64,000 nt of DNA, from positions 1,612,001 through 1,676,000 of the forward strand of contig NZ_LR134477.1 in the NCBI RefSeq assembly GCF_900637975.1. The letters are read 5' to 3'. The DNA comes from Actinomyces viscosus (GTDB taxonomy: Bacteria; Actinomycetota; Actinomycetes; Actinomycetales; Actinomycetaceae). Made by a program: the position numbers and the translations under genes. Position 1 is the stretch's first letter. Each line of letters begins with the position of its first letter. Below the pieces are notes generated by a model that saw only the letters and a program-made list of their open reading frames with translations, had not been told where the DNA came from and ran no database searches. Below are positions 1 through 7,388 of the stretch, piece by piece.

Positions 1-1012
1 CCAGCAGGTAGATGGCGCAGTCGGCGCCGCGCTCGCGCTTGTCCAGGTAGTAGGCGAGGTCGGCGGCGAAGTAGGCGGCGTTACCGTCGGACTTGATGAG
101 GACACGGTCCTTGTCGTCGCCGAAGTCGGTGGTGCGCAGCCAGGTGGCGCCGTCGCGCTCCTCGATGACGCCCCGCTCGCGCAGGCGGGCGATGGCGCGC
201 TCGACGGCGCCGGAGGTGTGCAGGGAGTCCTCGTGGAAGAAGACGTCGAAGTCGGAGCGGAAGGCATGGAGCTCGGCCTTGACGGCGGCGAACATGAGGT
301 CGACGCCGCGGGCCCGGAAGACCTCGGCGGCCTCGCCGTCGGGCAGGGTGGCCGGGTCGGGGCGGCCGGCGGCCAGCTCGTCGGCGGTCACCTGCTGGGC
401 GATCTCGCCGATGTAGGCGCCGCCGTAGCCGTCCTCGGGGGTCTCCTGGCCGCGTGCGGAGGCCAGCAGGGAGCGGGCGAAGCGGTCGATCTGGGTGCCG
501 TGGTCGTTGAAGTAGTACTCGCGGGTGACGGTGGCGCCGCAGGCGGCCAGGATCCGGGCCAGGGAGTCGCCGACGGCGGCCCAGCGGGCGCCGCCCAGGT
601 GCACCGGGCCGGTGGGGTTGGCCGAGACGTACTCGAGGTTGATGTGCTGGCCGCTCAGGGAGTCGTTGCGACCGTAGGCCTCGCCGGCCTCGACGATGGA
701 GCGGGCGAGCTCACCGGCGCTGGCGGCGTCCAGACGGATGTTGAGGAAGCCGGGGCCGGCGACCTCCACGGAGGCGACGCCGTCGAGGGCCTCAAGGCGG
801 GGAACGAGGAGATCCGCCAGATCGCGCGGCTTGGTGCCCGCCTTCTTGGCCAGCTGCATGGCGACGTTGGTGGACCAGTCGCCGTGGTCGCGGTTGCGGG
901 GGCGCTCAACGCGAGGGTCGGGGATCTCGGCGGCGGGCAGGGCGAGGGAGCCCTCGGCGGAGGCCTCCTCCAGGACGGTGCGGATGGCTGCGGCAAGCTC
1001 TTCTGGAGTCAC
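1..1012 (-). CDS. argS: Arginyl-tRNA synthetase, N-terminal part (cut by window edge)
   Basis: This class I aminoacyl-tRNA synthetase charges tRNA-Arg in the cytoplasm. About 337 N-terminal residues are visible; the C-terminal half lies beyond base 1. The frame is open throughout. It holds the N-terminal tRNA-recognition region followed by the HIGH-type signature in the form [10 protein letters not shown], near residue 145, within [18 protein letters not shown]. The only sensible start is GTG at 1012 ([11 protein letters not shown]). No Shine-Dalgarno is visible, but TACGCT lies 7 nt upstream, so a leaderless mRNA is possible. The gene is divergent from the tRNA-Arg gene about 130 bp away, which is a substrate family for this enzyme; the neighbourhood may be coincidental. 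Confidence 0.95.
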   Translation of the reverse strand, partial: MTPEELAAAIRTVLEEASAEGSLALPAAEIPDPRVERPRNRDHGDWSTNVAMQLAKKAGTKPRDLADLLVPRLEALDGVASVEVAGPGFLNIRLDAASAGELARSIVEAGEAYGRNDSLSGQHINLEYVSANPTGPVHLGGARWAAVGDSLARILAACGATVTREYYFNDHGTQIDRFARSLLASARGQETPEDGYGGAYIGEIAQQVTADELAAGRPDPATLPDGEAAEVFRARGVDLMFAAVKAELHAFRSDFDVFFHEDSLHTSGAVERAIARLRERGVIEERDGATWLRTTDFGDDKDRVLIKSDGNAAYFAADLAYYLDKRERGADCAIYLL

Positions 1013-1144
1013 GCGCGTCAGCGTACCGTCATCGGCCGGGCCGGATCGCGAGGGAGGCCGGCGACCGCGGGGCTTCGTGGGACATGTCGCAGTCGTCCGT
1101 CAGTTTCGCTCCTGGGGCGGGACGCTGGTACAGTCACGCCTCGG

Positions 1145-1220
1145 GCCCCGGTAGCTCAGTGGATAGAGCGTCTGCCTCCGGAGCAGAAGGTCGCAGGTTC
1201 GAATCCTGTCCGGGGCACCA
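1145..1220 (+). tRNA. tRNA-Arg, anticodon CCG
   Basis: The cloverleaf is complete. The 7-bp acceptor stem GCCCCGG (1145-1151) pairs with CCGGGGC (1210-1216). The D arm contains AGCTCAGTGGATAGAGC, the anticodon stem is TCTGC/GCAGA with loop CTCCGGA giving anticodon CCG, and the T arm contains GGTTCGAATCC. The discriminator is A1217 and CCA is encoded at 1218-1220. It reads CGG, a common Arg codon at this GC content. The 3' half is a classic attachment site for integrases, but no integrase or second copy of the 3' half is visible here. Confidence 0.97.
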
Positions 1221-1503
1221 CCCCCGAGCCCCCGTCGCCACCCGCGGCGGGGGTTTCCTCGACCTTGCGAGGCAGCAGAGAGGCGGGGTCAACGCCGAGG
1301 AACTCGGCCGTGAGAATCAGGTCCTCGACGCTCCACCCTGTGGTGCCCTGAAGCTTGCGGCTGACCGCAGGGCCGGTCATTCCAAGGTGACTGGCGAGGC
1401 TGCGGCGAGTCTTGTGAAGCAGGAACAGCCCCTGGTTCACGGCGGCGCCGACGGCCTCGTGGACGGTCAATGAATCGGTGTCCTGAACTGATGCAATGGT
1501 CAT
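1156..1503 (-). CDS. Small XRE/Cro-type helix-turn-helix protein overlapping the tRNA antisense
   Basis: This is a 115-residue protein with an HTH at about residues 28-75; LASHLGMTGPAVSRKLQG fits the helix-turn-recognition-helix of the lambda-repressor/XRE fold. It probably binds DNA as a small repressor. The last 20 or so residues (VPRTGFEPATFCSGGRRSIH) are translated from the antisense strand of tRNA-Arg, so the coding region runs into the tRNA and stops at 1156. Such tails usually arise where a mobile element sits at a tRNA 3' end, which suggests a remnant of an integrated element (inference). The start ATG at 1503 lacks a strong ribosome site. The regulatory target is unknown; the nearest candidate is the small gene at 1643-1795. 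Confidence 0.7.
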   Translation of the reverse strand: MTIASVQDTDSLTVHEAVGAAVNQGLFLLHKTRRSLASHLGMTGPAVSRKLQGTTGWSVEDLILTAEFLGVDPASLLPRKVEETPAAGGDGGSGVVPRTGFEPATFCSGGRRSIH

Positions 1504-1587
1504 ACGACAAGTGTAGTTCGTGACGAGAAGTTACATCTGGATCTTGACATACCCCCTCGCCCCATGTCGTTCGTATGGCACAATGAA

Positions 1588-1620
1588 GGGGAGTCGAGCA
1601 CCACTCATGCCCGACTCCCC
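1588..1620 (-). terminator. Hairpin after the small membrane gene
   Basis: A 9-bp perfect stem GGGGAGTCG (1588-1596) pairs with CGACTCCCC (1612-1620), with GCA/TGC extending it inside. It lies 22 bp beyond the stop of the minus-strand gene at 1643 and could end its transcript. No strong T run follows, so termination is inferred. Confidence 0.4.
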
Positions 1621-1642
1621 AGACTCTTCTGGGATGTTGACA

Positions 1643-1795
1643 TCAACGTCTAAGGACGCTGATCAGAGCCGCAAGGGCCCAGATCAACGGCGGAACAGTT
1701 TCCAAGGCCGTCCGCCAGATCTGGGCTCTTTGCCTGCCCGTCATCCCCTTACGCGCCACCGCTCGACGACGTCGGCGCTTCCGGTTCTTCGACAT
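1643..1795 (-). CDS. 50-residue Arg-rich single-pass membrane peptide
   Basis: This small gene was found by reading the minus strand. ATG at 1795 and TGA at 1643-1645 give 50 residues beginning MSKNRKRRRRRAVARKGM. The first 25 residues are extremely basic (11 Arg or Lys in the first 12 after Met-Ser-Lys-Asn region), followed by an amphipathic stretch and one hydrophobic segment near the C-terminus (VPPLIWALAALISVL), ending in RR. A near-perfect Shine-Dalgarno GGAGGTGA lies 9 nt before the ATG, within a short hairpin AGAGG/CCTCT that could mask it. It sits head-to-tail behind the IS1634 element and beside the XRE gene. I do not recognise a family. A membrane-active peptide under XRE control is one possibility, but nothing here proves function. 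Confidence 0.6.
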   Translation of the reverse strand: MSKNRKRRRRRAVARKGMTGRQRAQIWRTALETVPPLIWALAALISVLRR

Positions 1796-1873
1796 GCCCA
1801 GAGGTCACCTCCTCTCGGTGCACTCCCCGGCAGAGCGTCTTCTGCATTGACCCGGGGTTACGCCGTGGAGGCA

Positions 1874-1898
1874 TCACAATCATGACAGGAGACAGTGA
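1874..1898. repeat. Left copy of 25-bp target duplication of the IS1634-family element
   Basis: The 25 bases beginning TCACAATCATGACAGG and ending AGACAGTGA are repeated exactly at 3567-3591, immediately outside the two ends of the insertion sequence. IS1634-family elements are known for long, variable direct repeats. Confidence 0.85.
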
Positions 1899-3566
1899 CC
1901 TGAGTTGGCTCATTTAGTGTCGTGGTGGATGTTGTTGAGGGCTTGGATGAGGTCGGGTGGGAGTGGGGCGGCGGCTGTGAGGGTGTGTCCGGTGATGTTG
2001 ATGGTGATGGTGCGGTAGCGGCGGGCGGTGGTGATCAGGCGTCTGGTGGTGATCAGGCGTCTGATGGACCAGCCGGTGGTGTTCTCCAGCCATCGGGCCA
2101 TGGCCAGGGCGGCGGTGACGATGGTCAGGTGGGCCTCGATGGACTGGCGCAGGTGGTGGTAGATGGGGCGTGCTCTCAGGTCGGACTTGGACATGCGGAA
2201 GGACTTCTCGATGTTGTACAGGCGGTGGTAGGCACCGATGACCGTCTCGGGGTCGGGGTTGGGCAGGTTGGTGACGTATCCCTTCCACCCGGCCAGGGTC
2301 CGGGCCCGTGTCTCCAGGTCGCGGTTGATGCTCCTGGTGGCGCCGGACAGGTGCACGAAGCGGTTGCGTTTGACGGGGATCTTTCCTGCGACGGCTTTCT
2401 CGGCCTTGGCGACCTGGGTGTCGATCCCGTGTAGCGTGCGTCGGGCCCTGTCGGCGCTGTAGCGGTAGCAGATGGTCTCGTCACGGCGCTGGTCGCTGGC
2501 TCCGGCGGGCCAGGGCTGGGTCAGGGTCAGCCCGTCGGGGACGTCCTGGTCGGGGTGGCTGTCGTGCCAGGAGCTGATCACGTGGGGGACGCGTGAGGTG
2601 CGTGAGCCCAGCACGTAAGACAGGCCGGCTGCCTCCAGGGCCTGCTTGTTGGCGGCGCCGATCATCCCGGCGTCGGCGACGACCACCACGTCGTCGAGGT
2701 TGTAGGCGTTCATGAAGTCGTTGATCGTCGGGATCATGGTGGCGGTCTCGGCCTTGTTGCCCTCAAAGGCCTCGGCCCGTAGAGGGAACCCGGTCTCGTC
2801 GGTGAGCAGCCCTACCGTGATCTGCGGCTCCAGGCGTCTTTCCTTCGAGAAGCCCGGCTCGCGGAAACCGTCGGCCTTGTCGGTCTCGAAGTACAGGGTC
2901 GTCACGTCGAACAGGACCAGCGAGGCCCGGTCGATGCGGGCGCGTCCGGCCAGCAGGCGCGACAGGCCCCGGGTGAACTCCTCAGCGGCGTAGCGGGGCA
3001 GATGACGCTTGACCGTGGCGTAGGACACCGGCGTCAGACCTGCCTCGGCCAGGACCCGCAGGGAGTCCTGCTTGCTGGTCGGCTCGATCAGCCTGGCGGT
3101 AACGAGCTGGCGGAAGACCTCGTCAGCACCACCGAGCCCGTCCAGGCCCACTGCCTTCCAAGCCGCTTCCAGCGTCTCCAGGAGCACTCCCATCCGGTTG
3201 GAGGTGATCGGCGCTACGCGCCCGGCCCCAGCCAGCGCCTGCGGTCCCTTTCCCCCGACGTCCGCACCGTTCAGGCCCGGCAGGTCAAGGCCGAGCTGGC
3301 CAGCGTTGAGACGCTGCCTGGCGACCTCCTTAAGCGCCGCCAGCTCAGCATCGTCATGGGCTGAGCCGATGTGCTCGATGCTGCGGGCTCCTTTGCGGGA
3401 GGAGTACACGATCTGCACCGCACGGGCCCCCGACGCCGTCCTGACCGCGCGAACGTACGGACTCATACCCCCACGTTAGTGCGCACCCCCACCCACGCAA
3501 CCCGCACAATCCCAACCACAACCACACCCCCAGCGACCCAACCACCCCGCAATGAGCCAAGTCAGG
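1899..3566 (-). mobile_element. Intact IS1634-family insertion sequence, 1668 bp
   Basis: The element carries one transposase gene filling nearly its whole length. The terminal inverted repeats are CCTGAGTTGGCTCATT at 1899-1914 and the complement of CCTGACTTGGCTCATT at 3551-3566 (15 of 16 match). The transposase stop codon lies inside the left repeat. A perfect 25-bp direct repeat flanks both ends, so the insertion is probably recent and was made by transposition at this site. It lies about 100 bp upstream of the small gene at 1643-1795 and may have displaced its promoter. Confidence 0.92.
1910..3466 (-). CDS. IS1634-family transposase
   Basis: This 518-residue DDE transposase is full length for the IS1634/IS1549 group. 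The N-terminus (MSPYVRAVRTASGARAVQIV) and the segment VYSSRKGARSIEHIGSAHDD are typical of that family. The catalytic core contains DVTTLYFETDKADG, then VVVADAGMIGAANKQALE, and later YNIEKSFRMSKSDLRARPIYH, which supplies the late acidic residue. The C-terminus has a tandem RRLITTRRLITT duplication. No frameshift or stop interrupts it, so it could be active. The ATG at 3466 lies about 100 bp inside the right end of the element. Confidence 0.95.
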   Translation of the reverse strand: MSPYVRAVRTASGARAVQIVYSSRKGARSIEHIGSAHDDAELAALKEVARQRLNAGQLGLDLPGLNGADVGGKGPQALAGAGRVAPITSNRMGVLLETLEAAWKAVGLDGLGGADEVFRQLVTARLIEPTSKQDSLRVLAEAGLTPVSYATVKRHLPRYAAEEFTRGLSRLLAGRARIDRASLVLFDVTTLYFETDKADGFREPGFSKERRLEPQITVGLLTDETGFPLRAEAFEGNKAETATMIPTINDFMNAYNLDDVVVVADAGMIGAANKQALEAAGLSYVLGSRTSRVPHVISSWHDSHPDQDVPDGLTLTQPWPAGASDQRRDETICYRYSADRARRTLHGIDTQVAKAEKAVAGKIPVKRNRFVHLSGATRSINRDLETRARTLAGWKGYVTNLPNPDPETVIGAYHRLYNIEKSFRMSKSDLRARPIYHHLRQSIEAHLTIVTAALAMARWLENTTGWSIRRLITTRRLITTARRYRTITINITGHTLTAAAPLPPDLIQALNNIHHDTK

Positions 3567-3591
3567 TCACAATCATGACAGGAGACAGTGA
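3567..3591. repeat. Right copy of 25-bp target duplication
   Basis: An exact copy of 1874-1898, abutting the right end of the IS1634-family element. Confidence 0.85.
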
Positions 3592-3896
3592 CATTTCTGC
3601 GCCCTGATCCAGTGAGAGGTCATATCCGTGGGTGGACACGAAAGTGCACCGTGTTCCGCTGACGCCCATCCGTACTGCACGAGGACGGGGTGCTACTGGG
3701 GGAGGTCCGGGTGCACTCCACGAGGACCGGAGTCCCGTGCAGTGCGGTCAGCTCCCGGCCATTGCAACCCCGACCTCGTGCAGTAGGTGCCCGGCTCGGC
3801 CTGCGACGCCGTCGGCCGTCACTGGACGGGACTGGGTGGGACGAACGGCGGGTGCCGGGAGCCGACGCGGCTCAGCCCAGGGCCTGGAGGGCGAGG
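3592..3896. repeat. Gene-free 305 bp with a long inverted repeat
   Basis: No convincing gene is seen. A 17-bp inverted repeat with one mismatch joins ACTGCACGAGGACGGGG (3673-3689) and CCCCGACCTCGTGCAGT (3769-3785). Between the arms are further related words (TGCACTCCACGAGGACC, GTCCCGTGCAGTGCGGTC), so the block of about 113 bases could fold into a branched structure. Directly after it comes GTGCCCGGCTCGG, a word shared with the inverted repeat at 31433-31499. This suggests a dispersed intergenic repeat family (inference). It lies downstream of the minus-strand GDPD gene and may end its transcript. Confidence 0.55.
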
Positions 3897-4652
3897 TCAG
3901 CCCAAAGTCTGGAGGGCGAGGGTGGGGACGTCGGTCATGATGGCGTCGACGTTGAGGTCGGCCAGCCGGCGCATCTGGGCCGGCTCGTCCACCGTCCACA
4001 CGTGGACCTCCAGGTCGGCGGTGTGCGCGGAGGCGACGAAGCGCCGGGTGATCACCGGGACGCCGTGGTAGCTCTCGGGGACCTGGACGGCGTCGGCCCT
4101 CCCCCGGGTCCAGCCCCAGCGGGTCTGCGGCAGCGGGACGGCCGCCTCGCTGCGCAGCATGAGCCCGAGCACGTCGCTGACGCCCAGGGAGGTCATGGCC
4201 CGGGGCTCCTGACGACGCAGCACGGCCAGCCGCCGGGCGGAGAAGGAGGCGAAGCGAACCCGTTCGAGGGCCTCGGCGTCGCGCACCGTCTGCAGGGCGG
4301 CCTGGACGACGCTGGAGTCCTTGAGGTCGACGTTGAACCTCATCGTCGGGTGGGCGCGCAAGGCGTCGTCGAGTCTGACGAAACCGCGCCCGTCGCCGGA
4401 GTCGAGGTCGGCCAGCTCGGCCCACATCACCTCGCGAACGGTGCGGGGGTCGTTCGCGGTCCGGCGCAGGTCCTCGTCGTGGCTGAGGACGACGATGCCG
4501 TCGGCGGTCAGCCGCAGGTCGGTCTCCATCCACTCCAGCCCGAGCGCGGCCACGTGCTCGACGGCGCTCCAGGTGTTCTCAGGAACCTCGCGCCCGCCGC
4601 CGCGGTGGGCGATGACGGCAGGACGGCGGGTTCGTGACGCGGCAGGCGGCAC
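3897..4652 (-). CDS. Glycerophosphodiester phosphodiesterase family protein
   Basis: A 251-residue GDPD-family TIM-barrel enzyme, predicted to split glycerophosphodiesters into glycerol-3-phosphate and an alcohol. The catalytic signature is present: AHRGG with H16 and R17, PENT (residues 24-27), METD with E43 and D45, and SHD with H58. NVDLKD follows in the middle of the barrel, and VWTVDEPAQMRRL and DAIMTDVP are typical closing strands. No signal peptide or membrane segment is seen, so it is probably cytoplasmic. The start is GTG at 4652, preceded by GAGGGAGA at a good distance. It begins 12 bp after the M23 peptidase stop, so the two probably share a transcript. Confidence 0.92.
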   Translation of the reverse strand: MPPAASRTRRPAVIAHRGGGREVPENTWSAVEHVAALGLEWMETDLRLTADGIVVLSHDEDLRRTANDPRTVREVMWAELADLDSGDGRGFVRLDDALRAHPTMRFNVDLKDSSVVQAALQTVRDAEALERVRFASFSARRLAVLRRQEPRAMTSLGVSDVLGLMLRSEAAVPLPQTRWGWTRGRADAVQVPESYHGVPVITRRFVASAHTADLEVHVWTVDEPAQMRRLADLNVDAIMTDVPTLALQTLG

Positions 4653-4664
4653 AGTGGGTCTCCC

Positions 4665-7043
4665 TCAGCTGCAGTTGGTGGTGAGCTCGACGGCGCCGTG
4701 CTGCTTGAGCCAGCCCCACGGCTCCACCGTGGACTCGTCGGCGGTGTCGTCCTTGGTGCGCACCTCGAAGTGCAGGTGCGAACCGGAGGTCCGGCCGGTG
4801 TTGCCCACGCCGGCGATCATCTGGCCGGCCGTGACGGTGTCGCCGGCTTTGACGTAGATGCCGTCCTCATACATGTGGAGATAGCTGGTGTACCAGACCT
4901 GGCCGTCGATCTCGTGCTTGATGGTGACGGTTCCGGTGCCATCCACCATGCCCGCGGTGGTGACGGTGCCGGCCGCGGCCGCGTAGATGGGCGTTCCCAC
5001 GGGAGCAGCCATGTCCTGGCCGGCGTGAAGCTTCTGGATGCCGAGGGTGGGGTGGGTGCGGTAGCCGTACTCGGAGGAGATCGTGTAGGTGTCCGGGAGC
5101 ATCGGGTAGAACAGCTGCGGCTTGGAGCTGAAGGCGCTCGTGTCGCCGGAGGCGCCGGTCGCCGAGGAGCAGGTCTTGGCGGCGTTCTGGTAGGCCTCGC
5201 GGATCCTGGCTCGGGTGGCGGCGTCGGGGACGTTGGACAGCTGGGTGTCGGAGTCCTCATCCAGGTCATCGCTGCCGAGCACGGCGCTGGCCACGGACGA
5301 CGGCCTGGTCCCGGCGGCGGCCTGGCTCGGCGCGGCGGCTCCGGCGTGCATCTTCATCGCGGCCGAGGCCAGCGGAGTGTTGTCGAGATGGTTGGCCAGC
5401 GGGGCGAGGACCGTGGCCATGGCCAGGGCCGACAGCACGGCGGTGCGTCCCAGGATCCCGGATCCGGTGCGGCGCCGGGCGGGGCGCACGGGAGCCGGCC
5501 CGGTTGAGGAGTCGCGGTGAGTCTCCGGCTTGGAGGCCGCGGACACCCTGGCCGACGGCGTCGCCGCGGCAGCCTCGTCCGAGGCCCCGGCCTCCTCGGC
5601 CTCCATCGGCCTCCTCGCCGACGCGGTCCTTTGAGCCTTCTGAGCCTTCTGGTCGGCCTTGGCGGCGCGGATGGCCGCCTCGTCGGCGAGGGGCACCCCG
5701 GCCTTGCGGGCCGCCATGAGCCTACGGACCTCGGGGACCTCAACGGTCTCGGCGCCGCGGAAGTCCGTGATCCGCCGCGAGAAGCGGATCTCATGGGGAA
5801 CGTCGGGAGCCGACGACGCCATGGGGGCGGCCTCGACACTCACCTCGGGTCCGGACTGCGGCGTCGGGGTGGAGATGCTCGCCGGAGCACTGGAGGCACT
5901 GGGAGCACTGTGATGGGTGGTGGAGGCGACGACGGGCTTGACCGAGACGCCGGCGGGCGTCGCCGCGGAGGCGCGCCTCCTGCGGCGGCTCTCCGGCCGG
6001 GTGGCGGCACCAGGTGCCGCAGCGGTACCCGGCCCGGTGGGGGCTGCGTGGCTGTGGGACTGCGCCGTGCTGGGCGAGGCGGGGGCTGCGCCGCTGGCGG
6101 CCCACCACGGAGTGCTGCCGACGGGCTGACCGGCTGCCGGCTCACGGCTGGAGGTGGACTCGGCCGGGGAGGCCGCCACCAGCGGCGACAGGGCCGAGGG
6201 CGCCGATGGTGTCGGTGAGACGGCGGGCTGCCCGGCGGCCTGGGAACGACGTCGGCTGCGACGGCTCTCCGGCTGGGCCTCAGGCTGAGGAGACTGGGGC
6301 GCCTGCGGGCTCGCGACGGCGGGGTTCTCCCGCGTCTGCCGAGTGTCCTCGGAGACGTGGGCGGCCCGCAGGTCCTTGCGGGAGCGCCGAGCGGGACGCG
6401 TCTCCTCGCGCACCTGCGGGCTGGCGGAGAAGACGGAGGGTGCCGCCGGGGAGGGCTGAACGGTGCTCGAGGCCGCATGCGGCGCAGCGGCCATCACATT
6501 CGGCACAGCGTTCGATACAGGGCCCGCCGCAGGCACGGAAGGAGTGGCGGGCTCGGTCGCAGCATGTGCGCGAGGGCCCGGATCCGCGTGCTGGACGGGC
6601 TGCTGGACGGCGCCCTGTCGCCGACGGGCCATGCGGCTCATCGGGGCGACCTGCTGCTGGTCACCCCTCCCGGCCTGATCGGCGGGTGCCGGTCGCGCCG
6701 GTCCTGCGGCCGCGTGCGCCCCTGATCGCGCGGGCGGGGCCGCAGCCGAAGGGGCCGCCTGGGTCACGGGCCGCTGCGGGTGGTTCTGCTTCTGAGGGGC
6801 CACCGGAACGTCCGGGAGGGCGGAGGGGCTCGGCGCGGTGACGGCGCTGGGGGCGCCGGTCTGGGAGCGGTGAGAGTGGAGGTCACGACGCGAGCGGCGA
6901 GTTGGGCCGGCGACGTGAGTGGTGTGCGTCGTCGACGTTGACGGCTCGCCGGCTCCAGCCTCCACCTCGGCGAGCTGGCGAGCGACTTCGGCAGCACGTT
7001 CCGCCTCGCGACGCTGGCGTCGACTCATGGGCTGCGGGGTCAC
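4665..7043 (-). CDS. Long low-complexity M23 family metallopeptidase
   Basis: A cell-wall endopeptidase candidate of 792 residues. I start it at GTG 7043 (VTPQPMSRRQRREAER) because GGAGG lies 8 nt upstream; the open frame continues 62 codons further, but that stretch has no ribosome site and reads as noncoding. Residues 1 to about 510 are rich in Pro, Ala and Ser, with recurring basic clusters RRSRRDL, RRSRKDL, ESRRSRRRS and ESRRRRRA. One transmembrane helix follows near residue 560 (LSALAMATVLAPLA). The C-terminal 150 residues are a peptidase M23/LytM domain with HAGQD and HLHFEVR zinc and catalytic motifs. Topology suggests a cytoplasmic low-complexity tail and an external catalytic domain. 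It is followed 12 bp later by the GDPD gene. Confidence 0.88.
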   Translation of the reverse strand: MTPQPMSRRQRREAERAAEVARQLAEVEAGAGEPSTSTTHTTHVAGPTRRSRRDLHSHRSQTGAPSAVTAPSPSALPDVPVAPQKQNHPQRPVTQAAPSAAAPPARSGAHAAAGPARPAPADQAGRGDQQQVAPMSRMARRRQGAVQQPVQHADPGPRAHAATEPATPSVPAAGPVSNAVPNVMAAAPHAASSTVQPSPAAPSVFSASPQVREETRPARRSRKDLRAAHVSEDTRQTRENPAVASPQAPQSPQPEAQPESRRSRRRSQAAGQPAVSPTPSAPSALSPLVAASPAESTSSREPAAGQPVGSTPWWAASGAAPASPSTAQSHSHAAPTGPGTAAAPGAATRPESRRRRRASAATPAGVSVKPVVASTTHHSAPSASSAPASISTPTPQSGPEVSVEAAPMASSAPDVPHEIRFSRRITDFRGAETVEVPEVRRLMAARKAGVPLADEAAIRAAKADQKAQKAQRTASARRPMEAEEAGASDEAAAATPSARVSAASKPETHRDSSTGPAPVRPARRRTGSGILGRTAVLSALAMATVLAPLANHLDNTPLASAAMKMHAGAAAPSQAAAGTRPSSVASAVLGSDDLDEDSDTQLSNVPDAATRARIREAYQNAAKTCSSATGASGDTSAFSSKPQLFYPMLPDTYTISSEYGYRTHPTLGIQKLHAGQDMAAPVGTPIYAAAAGTVTTAGMVDGTGTVTIKHEIDGQVWYTSYLHMYEDGIYVKAGDTVTAGQMIAGVGNTGRTSGSHLHFEVRTKDDTADESTVEPWGWLKQHGAVELTTNCS

Positions 7044-7388
7044 GCGGGAAGCCTCCAGGTGGCTGGTGTCATAGGGGAAGTCGTCGGCACCGGAGACCCG
7101 GTGGTTGACGACGTGTCTGGCTGCCGGGGCGACAGTCTCAGGTTGTGCTCGGTTAAAACAGTAGCGGTCCGCTGTGGGTCTTGCCAGGAGAACCAGCACA
7201 CCTTTGTGTGACCTGTACTTCTCAGACAAGTCGAAAGGTTATTCCTATCATGTCGATGCAGAGGCGGAAACACGTGTCATACGAACGAATCCACCCCGGA
7301 TCGCCGGGTTCCGCCGGCGGGCCGACCACCGGCGACCAACACGGCCCGCGTTGTGGCTATCCACTGGGCGCCGCCGTGAGATCACGAT
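7044..7388 (-). promoter_or_regulatory. 345-bp leader region upstream of the M23 gene
   Basis: No gene is supported here. On the minus strand a possible promoter is TGGCAA, 17 bp, TACTGT, close to 7160-7190, leaving a leader of about 110 bases. Further upstream, near 7297-7325, a hairpin of GGAACCC/GGGG type faintly recalls the first stems of the c-di-AMP (ydaO) riboswitch that precedes many actinobacterial wall hydrolases, but the diagnostic later core is absent. The region is treated as unassigned leader. Confidence 0.3.

Noticed and set aside
218..1351. 377-codon plus-strand frame opposite argS
   Set aside because: It is a GC-driven shadow of argS that also runs through the tRNA; composition is Gly/Val/Ala-rich without domain content. 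Several similar long shadows (for example opposite kgd, icd and narG) were rejected for the same reason.
1520..1885. 121-codon plus-strand open frame
   Set aside because: It has no ribosome site, no recognisable domain, and it is antisense to the well-supported 50-residue gene.
1145..3591. Genomic island integrated at tRNA-Arg
   Set aside because: No integrase and no second copy of the tRNA 3' end were found, so only a remnant is suggested, not a mapped island.
7044..7229. 62-codon N-terminal extension of the M23 protein
   Set aside because: No ribosome site, non-protein-like composition, and a good GGAGG-GTG start at 7043.
7044..7388. Possible c-di-AMP (ydaO) riboswitch before the M23 gene
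   Set aside because: A GGAACCC/GGGGTGGATTC-like block resembles the first stems, but the conserved later core expected in this class (the GACAGCTNACCTCG-type segment) is missing. A covariance-model search with the ydaO family would settle it.
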